A stretch of DNA of 64,000 nucleotides from NCBI GenBank assembly GCA_963663285.2, contig CAXXNI010000002.1, positions 806,001-870,000 of the forward strand, written 5' to 3'. Numbering within the stretch: position 1 is the stretch's first letter; every line of letters starts with the position of its first letter. The DNA comes from CAXXOK01 sp963663285 (GTDB taxonomy: Bacteria > Bacillota > Clostridia > Christensenellales > Aristaeellaceae). Under the pieces are notes generated by a model. It did no database searches. It was given only the letters and a program-made list of their open reading frames with translations, and was not told where the DNA came from. A program made the translations under genes and the position numbers. Positions 17,169-25,981 of the stretch are shown here, in pieces.

Positions 17169-19442
17169 TTGGCTTGGAAGAAACAGCTAATATTTGCTCT
17201 CATCGTGATGCTGGCTATTGCGGGCAGCTTATATGCGGCAGAGGTGTTCTCATCAGACAAGCAGGATATTGAGGTGACGCCTTCACCGCAACAACAGTTG
17301 ACTGGGCAAATCAACATGGCAATTGAGCGATATCAGCACCGTGGAGTGGGCGACACGGCTATCATACGGGAAAACACCGGAGTGAACACCCGTGAAAAAG
17401 CCGAAATCGTTATACAGGGATTAAGCGATATCCGTACCATGCGAAGCGTGCTGAGCGTGATCACGCAATACGGTTTGACAGCTTCTTTCTTCGTATCGGC
17501 AAGTGACATTGCGGCTTATCCTGAGAGCCTGTTACAAATCGTTCCATCAGGCTACTCCATCGGGGTTGCGATCGATCAATACAGTATAACGGACGACGAG
17601 ACAGCTGAAAGCATGATTACTCAATTGGTGCAGACAGGCGACCAAATACGGCAGCTAACAGGTGTCTGGCCGGCGAAGCTATTAGCGCCTTCTGCCGACA
17701 CAACTTTAGCAGCGGTTGCGTTTGCCAGTAGTATGGATACGATTGTTGTACCAAGCGTATCACTATTGTTGGATGATGTTGATACCCCGAGTAAAGCGAA
17801 AATGCAAATTACTGCATTGAAACGCGGCAAGATCGTATGTATTGTATTACCCAACCGGACAGATACCAACTGGGATGCGGATGGCTTTTCTGTTTTCTGC
17901 CTTGCATTGGCGAATACAGATTTGCAGGCTTATACGCAAGAATTGTTGGCAAGAGAGACGCAAGCCGACGAACCGATTACACAGGTATATACAACGGAAC
18001 GTGCAGTAGCTTTTACCTTCTATGGGCTGGGTAATGATACAGAACTACAAAACATTTTAAAGGTATTGGATATTGTTAACGGTAAAGCGACATTCTTTGT
18101 ATCTCAGGACGATATTGACAATCACCCGGAAGAAATTACGCAAATATTGCAACATGAGCATAGCCTTGGTTTAGCAATACAAACGACCGAAAGCAAAGAT
18201 GCCGCTACACTGCTGGAGGAAATGTTGCGCGTACAGGAAAGTTTGTCTTCGACTTTTCAATATACCGATGCTTTACCGGTACGAACGGTTTACGGTAACG
18301 CTACCGATGCGCTGAAACAAGCTTGCGGTGCCGGGAACTTTACACTGGTTTCTGCTATGGTAAATGCGGTTCGCAGCGACGATACCCGCGCTACTGACGC
18401 CCAGACCATTATGGAGAGTATTTTACCGCAATCGGCGGGTGTATTACAGCGTGGAGAAATTGTCCATTTCCTCATGAACCAATACCAAAAGAGTGACGTA
18501 TTGCTCGGCCAATTGGTACAACTCATTGCAACTCAACGGAATATTTATAGCATAAAGCCTGTAATGGCAATTGCGAATAACGCGGATTATGTGTATCAGT
18601 ACCCGCTGGCGGACAGTGATATTTTACCGGAAGTATTCGACAAAATCTATCCTGGTCAAATGACCGGCGATACTGATCTTTCCATAGAACTTAGATATAT
18701 TGGAACGGATTGGGTAGCAATTTCGCAATATTTACCCGGTTTTTCCAAAGATGAGATTAAACGGCTTGATAAAACAGGGCTCATTGTAAATAACAAAAAC
18801 AGGGTATTTCTTACGTTTGATGATTGGGGCACCGACCAAACGATAACGGCTATACTGGACGTACTGAAGGCTCATCACGCGAAAGCAACCTTCTTTATCC
18901 TAACAGGCAAAGTGAAGTACAATCCCAATCTACTTCGTGCAATAGCCGTTGAAGGCCATACAATCGGATGCCATACGCATTTACATACGCCTTTGGCTAA
19001 TGTAGACACAAAAAGCAGCAAGCTAAAGTATTATGACTTGACCTCGCAGCAGGCGACTGAATTACAGGCGGAACTGACAACATCTTATAACGTGTTGCAG
19101 CACATTGTGGGTGATTTGATGTCCGGGGATAAACCATCGCTATCTTTGTTGTTTCGGCCGCCGACTTTAGCGGTAAGTAAAAGTGGGATAGAAGCGGTGT
19201 TGGACTGCGGTTTTACTTACTCCATCTCCGGCAGCTATTCCAGCCATGATTATGAGGCTGTCAGCGCAGAGAAATTAGCCGCCAGTTTGGAAAAGAATAC
19301 GAAAAGCGGAGCGATTCTGCTGATGCATATGTCTGATACCAGCCGGTATACCGCAGAAGCTTTGGATTTGTATCTGACGGCGATGGAAGCGGAAAACACG
19401 GATGTACCTTATCAATTTGTTGGCTTGAATGATGCGTTGTAG
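17169..19442 (+). CDS. Triple-module polysaccharide deacetylase, membrane anchored
   Basis: 757 residues from a TTG start (AAAGGGAG upstream). An N-terminal signal/anchor is followed by three deacetylase-like modules. Module 1 (about 70-250) and module 2 (about 275-445) keep fold patterns such as ASFFVSA and ATFFVSQ but lack catalytic acids and histidines. Module 3 (about 540-755) is complete: TFDD (Asp551/Asp552), metal site His602 and His606 in HTHLH, RPPTLAVSK and a terminal ILLMHMSD. It should act outside the membrane, most likely N-deacetylating an amino-sugar polymer or peptidoglycan. It begins 1 nt after the preceding gene. A tandem paralogue lies directly downstream. Confidence 0.82.
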   Translation: MAWKKQLIFALIVMLAIAGSLYAAEVFSSDKQDIEVTPSPQQQLTGQINMAIERYQHRGVGDTAIIRENTGVNTREKAEIVIQGLSDIRTMRSVLSVITQYGLTASFFVSASDIAAYPESLLQIVPSGYSIGVAIDQYSITDDETAESMITQLVQTGDQIRQLTGVWPAKLLAPSADTTLAAVAFASSMDTIVVPSVSLLLDDVDTPSKAKMQITALKRGKIVCIVLPNRTDTNWDADGFSVFCLALANTDLQAYTQELLARETQADEPITQVYTTERAVAFTFYGLGNDTELQNILKVLDIVNGKATFFVSQDDIDNHPEEITQILQHEHSLGLAIQTTESKDAATLLEEMLRVQESLSSTFQYTDALPVRTVYGNATDALKQACGAGNFTLVSAMVNAVRSDDTRATDAQTIMESILPQSAGVLQRGEIVHFLMNQYQKSDVLLGQLVQLIATQRNIYSIKPVMAIANNADYVYQYPLADSDILPEVFDKIYPGQMTGDTDLSIELRYIGTDWVAISQYLPGFSKDEIKRLDKTGLIVNNKNRVFLTFDDWGTDQTITAILDVLKAHHAKATFFILTGKVKYNPNLLRAIAVEGHTIGCHTHLHTPLANVDTKSSKLKYYDLTSQQATELQAELTTSYNVLQHIVGDLMSGDKPSLSLLFRPPTLAVSKSGIEAVLDCGFTYSISGSYSSHDYEAVSAEKLAASLEKNTKSGAILLMHMSDTSRYTAEALDLYLTAMEAENTDVPYQFVGLNDAL

Positions 19443-19557
19443 TTCCCGGCAAAAACAGCTATACTGATAGTAAGCCTTTTGGCACGAATTTTATATTAAC
19501 GAGAGAAAACCGACACCTAGCAACGACTTATGAACCAAACGATATAAAACAGGAGGA

Positions 19558-21841
19558 ATGAATTGTACCATGTGGAAAAAACAATTACGGCATACCGTAT
19601 TCTTTCTCCTGGTAATCGCCGGCTGCTTTTTAGCGGTAAAAATGTACCGATCGGATGATCAGCGTGCAATCGTACCCGTTACTCAATCGGAACAAACTAT
19701 TATTCGCATCAACGAAGCGGTCACGAATTACCAAAACCGTGGCGAGGATGATATCGCTTTACTTAGATCAACCGCCAGTGACGATACATCGCAAAAGGTT
19801 GAGCTGGTCTTTAAGGGGTTAAGTGATTCTCAAACCACACAAGACCTAATCACCGCGATGGAAAACAACGATGTCATCGCATCTTTCTTCGTATCCGGGC
19901 AAGATGCGTCTGAGTATAACGAAAGCCTTGGCATGATTGCCAATGCCGGTTATGTAGTCGGCGTTGTTTATGAAGGGGACGGATCTCAAGTAACATCCGC
20001 ATCGGTTGAAAGTGTAGTTTCTGATTTTGTCCGCACTGGCGGTACAATACAAAATGAGGTTGGGTTATGGCCGTCACAGGTTCTATCCTCGCAGCAAGCA
20101 AATGATGAGCTTTTAGCGGCGGCTTATGCCAGCTCTATGGATACGGTGATAGTGCCGACAAAAACCATTTCGCTTGTTGATATTCCAACAAGTACATTGG
20201 CAAAAAAGACAGTTGACAGCCTGGTGAGAGGATCTATTCTCTGCGTAGAACTTACCGCAAATGCAACTGGCGCATCCACAGCGGTTTCTGCAATATGCTC
20301 TGCATTAGCCTCAACAGATTTAGGCGCCAGCTCGGAAGCGTTGTTGCAGGAAAACAGCACATCGGCTGATGCGATGACAAGGGTGTACACCACAGAAAGA
20401 GCCGTCGCATTCACATTCTCCGGGCTTGGAAATCAAGCGGAGTTAAGCGGTGTTTTACAAACACTCAAAACCGTAAAGGGTACCGGAACATTCTTTATCA
20501 CGTTAGACGAGGCTACCCGCTATACAGATGAAATACAGCAGATTTTAGACGCTGGGCAAAGCCTGGGTATCGCCATACAGCCTTCTCTTTATTCAAACGC
20601 TGAAGCGATGCTGATGCAGATCATGAAAACCGAAGAAACCATACGTACGCTATACTCCTACACGGATGATATGGCGGTACGCCCCGTATATGGCAATGCA
20701 AACGGCTATCTCAAGCGCGCTTGCGGCGCAGGCGGCTATACGCTTGCTTCCTCGATGGTGAATGCCGTTCGTACAGATGATATTCGCGCGACAGATGCGC
20801 AAACGATTCTGGAAGAACTGCTGCCGGAAGATCAAGGCGTGTTGCAGCGTGGCGAAATCATTCATTTTCAGATGAACCAGTATCAAAAGAGCAACCAGCT
20901 ACTGGGTGAACTGGTCGGTTTAGTCGCGAAAGAGCGTAACATTTATAGCTTGAAATCCCTTACTTCAATTGCCAACAACACTGAATACACTTACCGGTAT
21001 CCCCTGGCTGATAGTTCCATACTCGCCAGTGTAAAAGATAAGATCTATCCAGGGCAGTTAACCGGTGATGTGATGACGGCAATTGCAACCCGCTATATTG
21101 GCGTGGATTGGGTGAGCTCATCCAACTTCCTTCCGGGATTTACGAAGGATGAGATCAAGCGACCTGGATAAAACCGGGCTGGTGCCCAACGATCAAAACA
21201 TGGTCTTTTTGACTTTTGACGACTGGGGAACCGACGAAACCATCACAAAAAATACTGGATGTATTGAAAGCCCATAACGCAAAGGCAACCTTCTTCGTGG
21301 TGGCTAAGAATGTGCAGTATAATCCGAATCTTCTTCGTTCTATTGCGGTTGCCGGGCATAACATTGCCAGCCATACGTACTCTCATTTTGAACTGTCCAA
21401 TGATGTCGGCACCGGAAAGAAGTTTACGGAGCTAAGTAATGAACAGTTGGATGAGTTGGAAGGCGAACTCATCAAGTCCTATGACACGCTTCAATCCGTC
21501 ATCGGGGATGTAGCGGTAGGCGGCCAACCTGCCTTGGTACCCCTGTTCCGCCCGCCGACGCTGGCTGTAAGTAAAAGTGTGGTTTAACCAAGGTATTCGA
21601 TTGTGGTTATCTATACTCCGTATCCGGGAGTTATTCCAGCCAGGACTATAAAGCCACCAGCGCGGATAAACTGGCAGCGAACTTAAAAAAGAACACGAAA
21701 AGCGGCGTAGTCTTGGTTATGCATATGTCCGATAACAGCATTTATACAGCGGCAGCGCTGGATATATATCTAAGTGAAATGGAACGAAAATATCAAGAGG
21801 ATCCATATCAATTCGCTGCATTGGGTAGTGTGTTGAAGTAG
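19558..21841 (+). pseudogene. Frameshifted paralogue of the triple-module deacetylase
   Basis: Aligned with the upstream paralogue, the first 530 residues are intact (anchor, two degenerate modules). Three insertions then break the catalytic module. An extra C near 21161 (reading KR then PG and a stop instead of KRLDKTG), an extra A in the A-run near 21248, and two extra bases near 21579 just after LAVSKS. With these removed the frame continues to a TAG at 21841 with TFDDW, SHTYSH, RPPTLAVSKS and VLVMHMSD all recoverable. Start is 19558 or, by paralogue similarity (MWKKQL), 19570. It is a decayed copy, or an intact gene with sequencing errors; the A-run site is the most error-prone. Confidence 0.8.
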
Positions 21842-21868
21842 GATTTTGGGTAAAATCTATAACCATTT

Positions 21869-21897
21869 GCCATCATATCACGATAGGATATGATGGC
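21869..21897 (+). terminator. Terminator of the polysaccharide locus
   Basis: Perfect 11-bp stem GCCATCATATC / GATATGATGGC with a 7-nt loop, followed directly by six T residues. Confidence 0.85.
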
Positions 21898-21931
21898 TTT
21901 TTTCTGTTCTTTTAGAAAATATGCATGGTTG

Positions 21932-21983
21932 ACATTTTGGTCATAATAGACAATACAACCAGCACAACGGTACATTATGGTAA
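21932..21983 (+). promoter_or_regulatory. Direct repeat ACATTWTGGTMA upstream of the agr-type operon
   Basis: ACATTTTGGTCA (21932-21943) and ACATTATGGTAA (21972-21983) are spaced 40 bp start to start, about four helical turns. Direct repeats of this kind can bind LytTR-type regulators such as AgrA. No such regulator is encoded in the window, so the assignment is speculative. Confidence 0.3.
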
Positions 21984-22075
21984 ATTAATTCTCTATGTCA
22001 TTATATAATTCTTTTATTGAAAATTATTAAGTAGATACAAATCAAAATGGCATGAAAACATACCGAATATACAGG

Positions 22076-22104
22076 TTGTATTTTCAGAATGTATTTGGTA
22101 TGCT
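22076..22104 (+). promoter_or_regulatory. Probable promoter of the agr-type operon
   Basis: -35 TTGTAT (22076-22081), 17-bp spacer, -10 TATGCT (22099-22104), about 35 bp before the first gene. The surrounding 300 bp (21842-22145) are AT-rich and contain no gene. Confidence 0.45.
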
Positions 22105-22145
22105 AGATTTGTTCACGTAAAACTCGCAGGCAGGAGGCGCATACC

Positions 22146-22694
22146 ATGGTTGTAGAAATCATTCTGGTATGCATAATAGCAAAGTTAAAGCATTACAAAC
22201 TAAAATATCTATTTAGAACATGGACCTTCTATCCGGTATTACTCATGCAGTGTGTGTTGGTAGTGTTTCAGGCAAGTATTTTTATTCGGAATTATACGTT
22301 TGTGCATTTGGTACCATATACCGAACCCGCTGTTATCCTATCCTTCCTGTTTGCAATATTTGCTTTCAAACTATATAAGCCGGCAATTGCAGGCTCTATA
22401 TGCATTGGAACCGGTACATTGCTAAACAAACTGGCGATTGCGCAAAACAATGGAAAAATGCCTGTTTTTCCATCGTTATCTTATTTGACGGGATATGTTA
22501 CGCCTGAGATGGTTTCCACGGCAGACACAATGCACACATTAGGCGGTTCAGCAACTAGGGTGAAATTTTTAACTGATATTATTGATTATGGTTACTGTAT
22601 CTTAAGTGCGGGTGATGTGTTGATACATTTATTCGTCTGCATCATGCTTTACTCTCTGATCAGAGCGGTAAATTTACGTTTTGCAGACCGGTAA
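22146..22694 (+). CDS. DUF5317 family membrane protein
   Basis: 182 residues with about five hydrophobic segments. The start MVVEIILVCIIAKLKHYKL and the late segment DYGYCILSAGDVLIHL match the DUF5317 pattern. The function of this family is not known. AGGAGG lies 8 nt before the ATG. Only 29 nt separate it from the next gene, so it appears to lead the operon that makes the signalling peptide. Export or immunity functions are possible but unsupported. Confidence 0.7.
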   Translation: MVVEIILVCIIAKLKHYKLKYLFRTWTFYPVLLMQCVLVVFQASIFIRNYTFVHLVPYTEPAVILSFLFAIFAFKLYKPAIAGSICIGTGTLLNKLAIAQNNGKMPVFPSLSYLTGYVTPEMVSTADTMHTLGGSATRVKFLTDIIDYGYCILSAGDVLIHLFVCIMLYSLIRAVNLRFADR

Positions 22695-22723
22695 ACGCAA
22701 TGATTATTTAGGAGGAAGACACT

Positions 22724-23248
22724 ATGGACGGCATTGCGGTCAGTTTGACAATGTTCTTGTTAAAAGGGATTCCTGAAGGTTTTTTAGTGGCCTGGGGTAT
22801 GCATATTCTGGTGGGAATTCCAATTGATAAGAAGAAGTATTTAATCCTTAGCTTGCTTTATGTCTTAATAACATATTTGATTCGCTTTTTACCAATTACG
22901 CTAGGTATTAACACTGTATTATCATTATTTGTGATGATTTTCAGCCTCCAAATGATGTACCATATTGAATTATCGAAAATGCCTCGGGAGGTGATTGCTT
23001 CTGTAATCATTCTCGTGTTTATTGCCGTTTCAGAAATACTGAACGTATTACTGCTGATAATGTTATATGGCTCAGAGAAAGCGGATGCATTAGTCAATAC
23101 TTCTAATCAGATAATGCAAGCCATCTATACGATACCGTCAACGATATTCTTGACTATTTTTGTAGTCTCAGGATATTTTATTTCAAAAGCAATCAATAAG
23201 AAGAAGGTTGAAAAAAATGGAGAAGATGGTAAGGAGGCTGGCCAATAA
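22724..23248 (+). CDS. AgrC-like membrane sensor domain without kinase
   Basis: 174 residues with five or six predicted membrane helices (about 5-25, 35-55, 62-85, 92-120, 135-160) and a short Lys-rich cytoplasmic tail that ends at once. The layout and position, directly before agrB, resemble the peptide-sensing membrane half of AgrC-type histidine kinases, but no kinase domain follows in any frame. AGGAGG precedes the start. Its end overlaps the agrB start by about 30 nt. It could be a receptor working with a separate kinase, a decoy, or an unrelated partner of AgrB. The family assignment is by resemblance only. Confidence 0.5.
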   Translation: MDGIAVSLTMFLLKGIPEGFLVAWGMHILVGIPIDKKKYLILSLLYVLITYLIRFLPITLGINTVLSLFVMIFSLQMMYHIELSKMPREVIASVIILVFIAVSEILNVLLLIMLYGSEKADALVNTSNQIMQAIYTIPSTIFLTIFVVSGYFISKAINKKKVEKNGEDGKEAGQ

Positions 23249-23864
23249 GATAGCCGTTTCTCTTGGGTATGATGAGGAACGCGAAGCAGTTGTAGCTTAC
23301 GGATTATTGGCAATTGTCCAGATAGGAATTACCATTATACTTGCATTGATTTTTGGTTTGATTGTAGGCGCGCCTGTAGAAGCAATGATTGTATGTTTTG
23401 CAGTCAGTATCTTTCGCAAATACAGTGGAGGAGCGCATGCATATGATGCTGATTTCTGCACAATTGTCAGCGTTGTTTACTGTACGGTTGCTGCGCTTGC
23501 ATCACGTATGTTAGCAACGATCGTTAATCCGGGTATTGTTCTTATAGTGGTGATCATTTGTTATATACTCACTTACTGGATTATATACCGCTATGTACCT
23601 GTGGATTCACCAAATAAACCAATTACAAATAAAGACAAAATCAAGCGCATGCGTAAAGGCAGCACGATTATTGTGTCTGTATATTTTGCGTTACAGCTTG
23701 TTTTCTACTTTTTTGCGAGCCGGTACCCGGCGTTTCACTCTTATGGGATCAGCCTTTTATTGGGTACGGCTTGGCAATCCCTTACGCTCACACCGTTGGG
23801 TGCCATTCTGCTCAATAAGCTGAATGATTTACCTAAATTCTTCAGGAAGGAGGCACAATTATGA
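23217..23864 (+). CDS. agrB: AgrB-type autoinducer peptide processing protease
   Basis: 215 residues, usual length for AgrB. This membrane cysteine protease cuts the C-terminal tail of AgrD and closes the thiolactone ring. The catalytic pair is visible as His74 in RKYSGGAHA and Cys81 in DADFCTIV, with the same 7-residue spacing as S. aureus AgrB His77/Cys84. Several hydrophobic helices follow. Start: ATG 23217 with AAGAAGG upstream; a TTG at 23208 is also possible. It overlaps the preceding gene, and its stop overlaps the agrD start (ATGA), so AgrB and AgrD should be translated together. Confidence 0.92.
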   Translation: MEKMVRRLANKIAVSLGYDEEREAVVAYGLLAIVQIGITIILALIFGLIVGAPVEAMIVCFAVSIFRKYSGGAHAYDADFCTIVSVVYCTVAALASRMLATIVNPGIVLIVVIICYILTYWIIYRYVPVDSPNKPITNKDKIKRMRKGSTIIVSVYFALQLVFYFFASRYPAFHSYGISLLLGTAWQSLTLTPLGAILLNKLNDLPKFFRKEAQL

Positions 23865-23983
23865 AGAAGTTCTATGGCGTCATCGCCGCTGTCAGCACCG
23901 TTGTTGCGGCGCTGGTTGCTTCCTCGGCCTGCTACTGGTTCTTCTACCAGCCGCAGGAGCCCGCGTCTCTGCGCAATAAGTAA
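23861..23983 (+). CDS. agrD: AgrD-type cyclic autoinducer precursor peptide
   Basis: 40 residues, too short for most gene finders. It has an amphipathic, Ala/Val-rich leader (1-23), then Cys24-Tyr-Trp-Phe-Phe28, then YQPQEP and a basic tail. The Cys plus four residues and YQP..P tail is the AgrD pattern of Clostridia; C. perfringens uses CLWFT. The expected product is a five-residue thiolactone CYWFF, perhaps with a short N-terminal tail such as SSA. The ATG overlaps the agrB stop, with AAGGAGG 8 nt upstream. Its G+C is about 60%, well above flanking genes, with mostly G/C third positions. Confidence 0.92.
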   Translation: MKKFYGVIAAVSTVVAALVASSACYWFFYQPQEPASLRNK

Positions 23984-23993
23984 GCAGACGCAG

Positions 23994-24018
23994 TGGGGGG
24001 CGATAACGTCGCCTCCCA
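23994..24018 (+). terminator. Strong hairpin directly after agrD
   Basis: Arms TGGGGGGCGA (23994-24003) and TCGCCTCCCA (24009-24018) form a 10-bp GC-rich stem with one G-T wobble and a 5-nt loop, followed by a pyrimidine stretch (TCTTCCTTT). It probably ends or attenuates the agr transcript before the GGDEF/HD-GYP gene. Confidence 0.7.
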
Positions 24019-24038
24019 TCTTCCTTTAACTATTCACG

Positions 24039-25742
24039 ATGTTGGAAGGCGATGTGACGATCTTGGAAAAGGATAATAGAGAACAAATACAACAAATACT
24101 GAATATTATCAAAATATCGTCGCTTGCTTTTCCAGCGATCGCGTTTTTGCAATACTATTCAAAGATGCCCGGATTTCTGTCCTATATTACGCATGGGGTA
24201 TTAACAATTTCGATTCTTCTAATCATACTGGCAATTTACATGTTGTGGATTTTCTTACAATCGAAAATCGCAAATAAATCGGTTACACGAAAATTGATTG
24301 ATCCTGTTGTATCCATGTCAATAGCATTGGTTTCTGTGGTTATGACAGGTTCGTATGAAAGCAGCTATAAGTTTCTATTTATCTTTGTCATCTTGTTTAC
24401 CAGTATTGAATGCAGCCAAAAAACCAGCATGACGGTAGCGGGCCTATCAGCCGCTATTGTTTTAGGGGTGGATTTGTTATTCGCACCCAAAGGAGCGGTC
24501 AACACTTACTTTGAAAGCGATATTATTCTAGCTTGTGTGTTCCTGATTATTTCCTGGACTGTTGGCTACTATGACGATATCAGAAAGAAACACATCGATT
24601 ACCTGAAAGAAATCGCCAACATTGACGGTTTAACCGAATTGTATAATCACCGGTATTTCTATGAGTTTTTATCAAGCCGGATACACGAAGCAGAAGCCAA
24701 GCATTTTCCGGTTTCCCTGCTTTTTATTGATATAGATAACTTTAAATATTACAATGACCTATACGGCCATCAAAAAGGCGACGATGTACTGCGGTCCATT
24801 GCGCTGATTATGAAAGCCACCTTTGCAAAAGAAACCTTTATCGCGCGATATGGCGGAGAAGAGTTTGCTGTTTTACTTAGTTATTACGATGAGGAACAGG
24901 CTATTGCAGAAGCAGAAAAACTGCGCCGCGCTGTGCAGGAATATCCCTTTGATGGGCAGGAGAATTTGCCGGGCGGCAATCTTACGGTATCTGTAGGCGT
25001 TTCCTCTTTCCCAAGCAAAGTTAAAACAGACGCAGAGTTGATCAAGAGTGCTGATGATGCTTGCTATCGCGCCAAATTCCTATGCAAGAATCGCGTAGAA
25101 TCTTACTTCTCTATCTTAGATGAATTCCACTTTGCTCCGGAAGTGATTACCCAAATTAAAACGCTCATCGCTGTGATCAACGCAAAGGATAAATATACAT
25201 ACCGGCATGTGGAACGTGTCGTATTTTATTCAAGCATTTTGGCAGATAAACTGAATCTGAACCCTGATGAAAAGCGTAAGCTGGTTTACTCCGCATATCT
25301 GCATGATATTGGTAAAATCAATATCAAAGAGGAAATATTAAACAAAACCGAACCGCTTACCAATGATGAGTGGGAAATTCTTAAAAATCACCCGCAGTAT
25401 GCTGTGGATATTATTAAGAACAATGAAGCCATGGAAGAAATCAGGCCGATAATATTACAACACCATGAACGCTATGACGGCAAGGGATATCCGCTGGGGC
25501 TGAAAGGTGAAAGTATACATTATCTTGCCAGACTATTGGCTGTTGTTGATTCTTTTGATGCTATGACTTCGCTGCGTCCATATCAGAAGACCAAAACGTT
25601 TAAACAGGCGTTGATTGAGTTAGAACGTTGCAGCGGGACACAGTTTGACCCCGAGGCTGTAGAAGCATTTATCTTCTGTATTGAAAAGCTCAATAATGAA
25701 AGCGGAGACGTTTGCGACAATTATTTCTTATTGTCCAATTAA
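24039..25742 (+). CDS. Membrane diguanylate cyclase/phosphodiesterase (GGDEF plus HD-GYP)
   Basis: About 567 residues. Five or six membrane helices fill residues 20-180 with no recognisable extracellular sensor. The GGDEF domain (about 195-350) has an active-type signature GGEEF (272-276) and no clear RxxD inhibitory site upstream. The HD-GYP domain (about 375-545) has His422-Asp423 in YLHDIGK and HHERYDGKGYP (475-485), the pattern of active c-di-GMP phosphodiesterases. The protein could both make and degrade c-di-GMP, the ligand of the PilZ synthase encoded 11 kb upstream. The start is uncertain: ATG 24039 lacks a ribosome site, while GTG 24054 has GGAAGG before it. Confidence 0.85.
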   Translation: MLEGDVTILEKDNREQIQQILNIIKISSLAFPAIAFLQYYSKMPGFLSYITHGVLTISILLIILAIYMLWIFLQSKIANKSVTRKLIDPVVSMSIALVSVVMTGSYESSYKFLFIFVILFTSIECSQKTSMTVAGLSAAIVLGVDLLFAPKGAVNTYFESDIILACVFLIISWTVGYYDDIRKKHIDYLKEIANIDGLTELYNHRYFYEFLSSRIHEAEAKHFPVSLLFIDIDNFKYYNDLYGHQKGDDVLRSIALIMKATFAKETFIARYGGEEFAVLLSYYDEEQAIAEAEKLRRAVQEYPFDGQENLPGGNLTVSVGVSSFPSKVKTDAELIKSADDACYRAKFLCKNRVESYFSILDEFHFAPEVITQIKTLIAVINAKDKYTYRHVERVVFYSSILADKLNLNPDEKRKLVYSAYLHDIGKINIKEEILNKTEPLTNDEWEILKNHPQYAVDIIKNNEAMEEIRPIILQHHERYDGKGYPLGLKGESIHYLARLLAVVDSFDAMTSLRPYQKTKTFKQALIELERCSGTQFDPEAVEAFIFCIEKLNNESGDVCDNYFLLSN

Positions 25743-25796
25743 ACTGAAGATGGGTATAGTTTTTCGTATTTGTTTTGTTTTCATATCCAATTCATA

Positions 25797-25825
25797 TTGA
25801 CGTGTAAAATCTGAATCGATATAAT
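25797..25825 (+). promoter_or_regulatory. Promoter of the YfcC-type carrier gene
   Basis: -35 TTGACG (25797-25802), 17-bp spacer, perfect -10 TATAAT (25820-25825). The leader to 25982 is about 150 nt and no gene was seen in it. Confidence 0.75.
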
Positions 25826-25981
25826 ACATACAATTGAATATTTATCCATGCTTTGCAAAAGATGCTGTGTTGTAGTTGCAAGTAATTTTAATATTATTGT
25901 TATAATTAGCTGCACAATTAAAGCAGCCGTCTTGTATGATTATGCTAGAAATGAACATGTTAAGGGAGGATGCAAGCGTTT

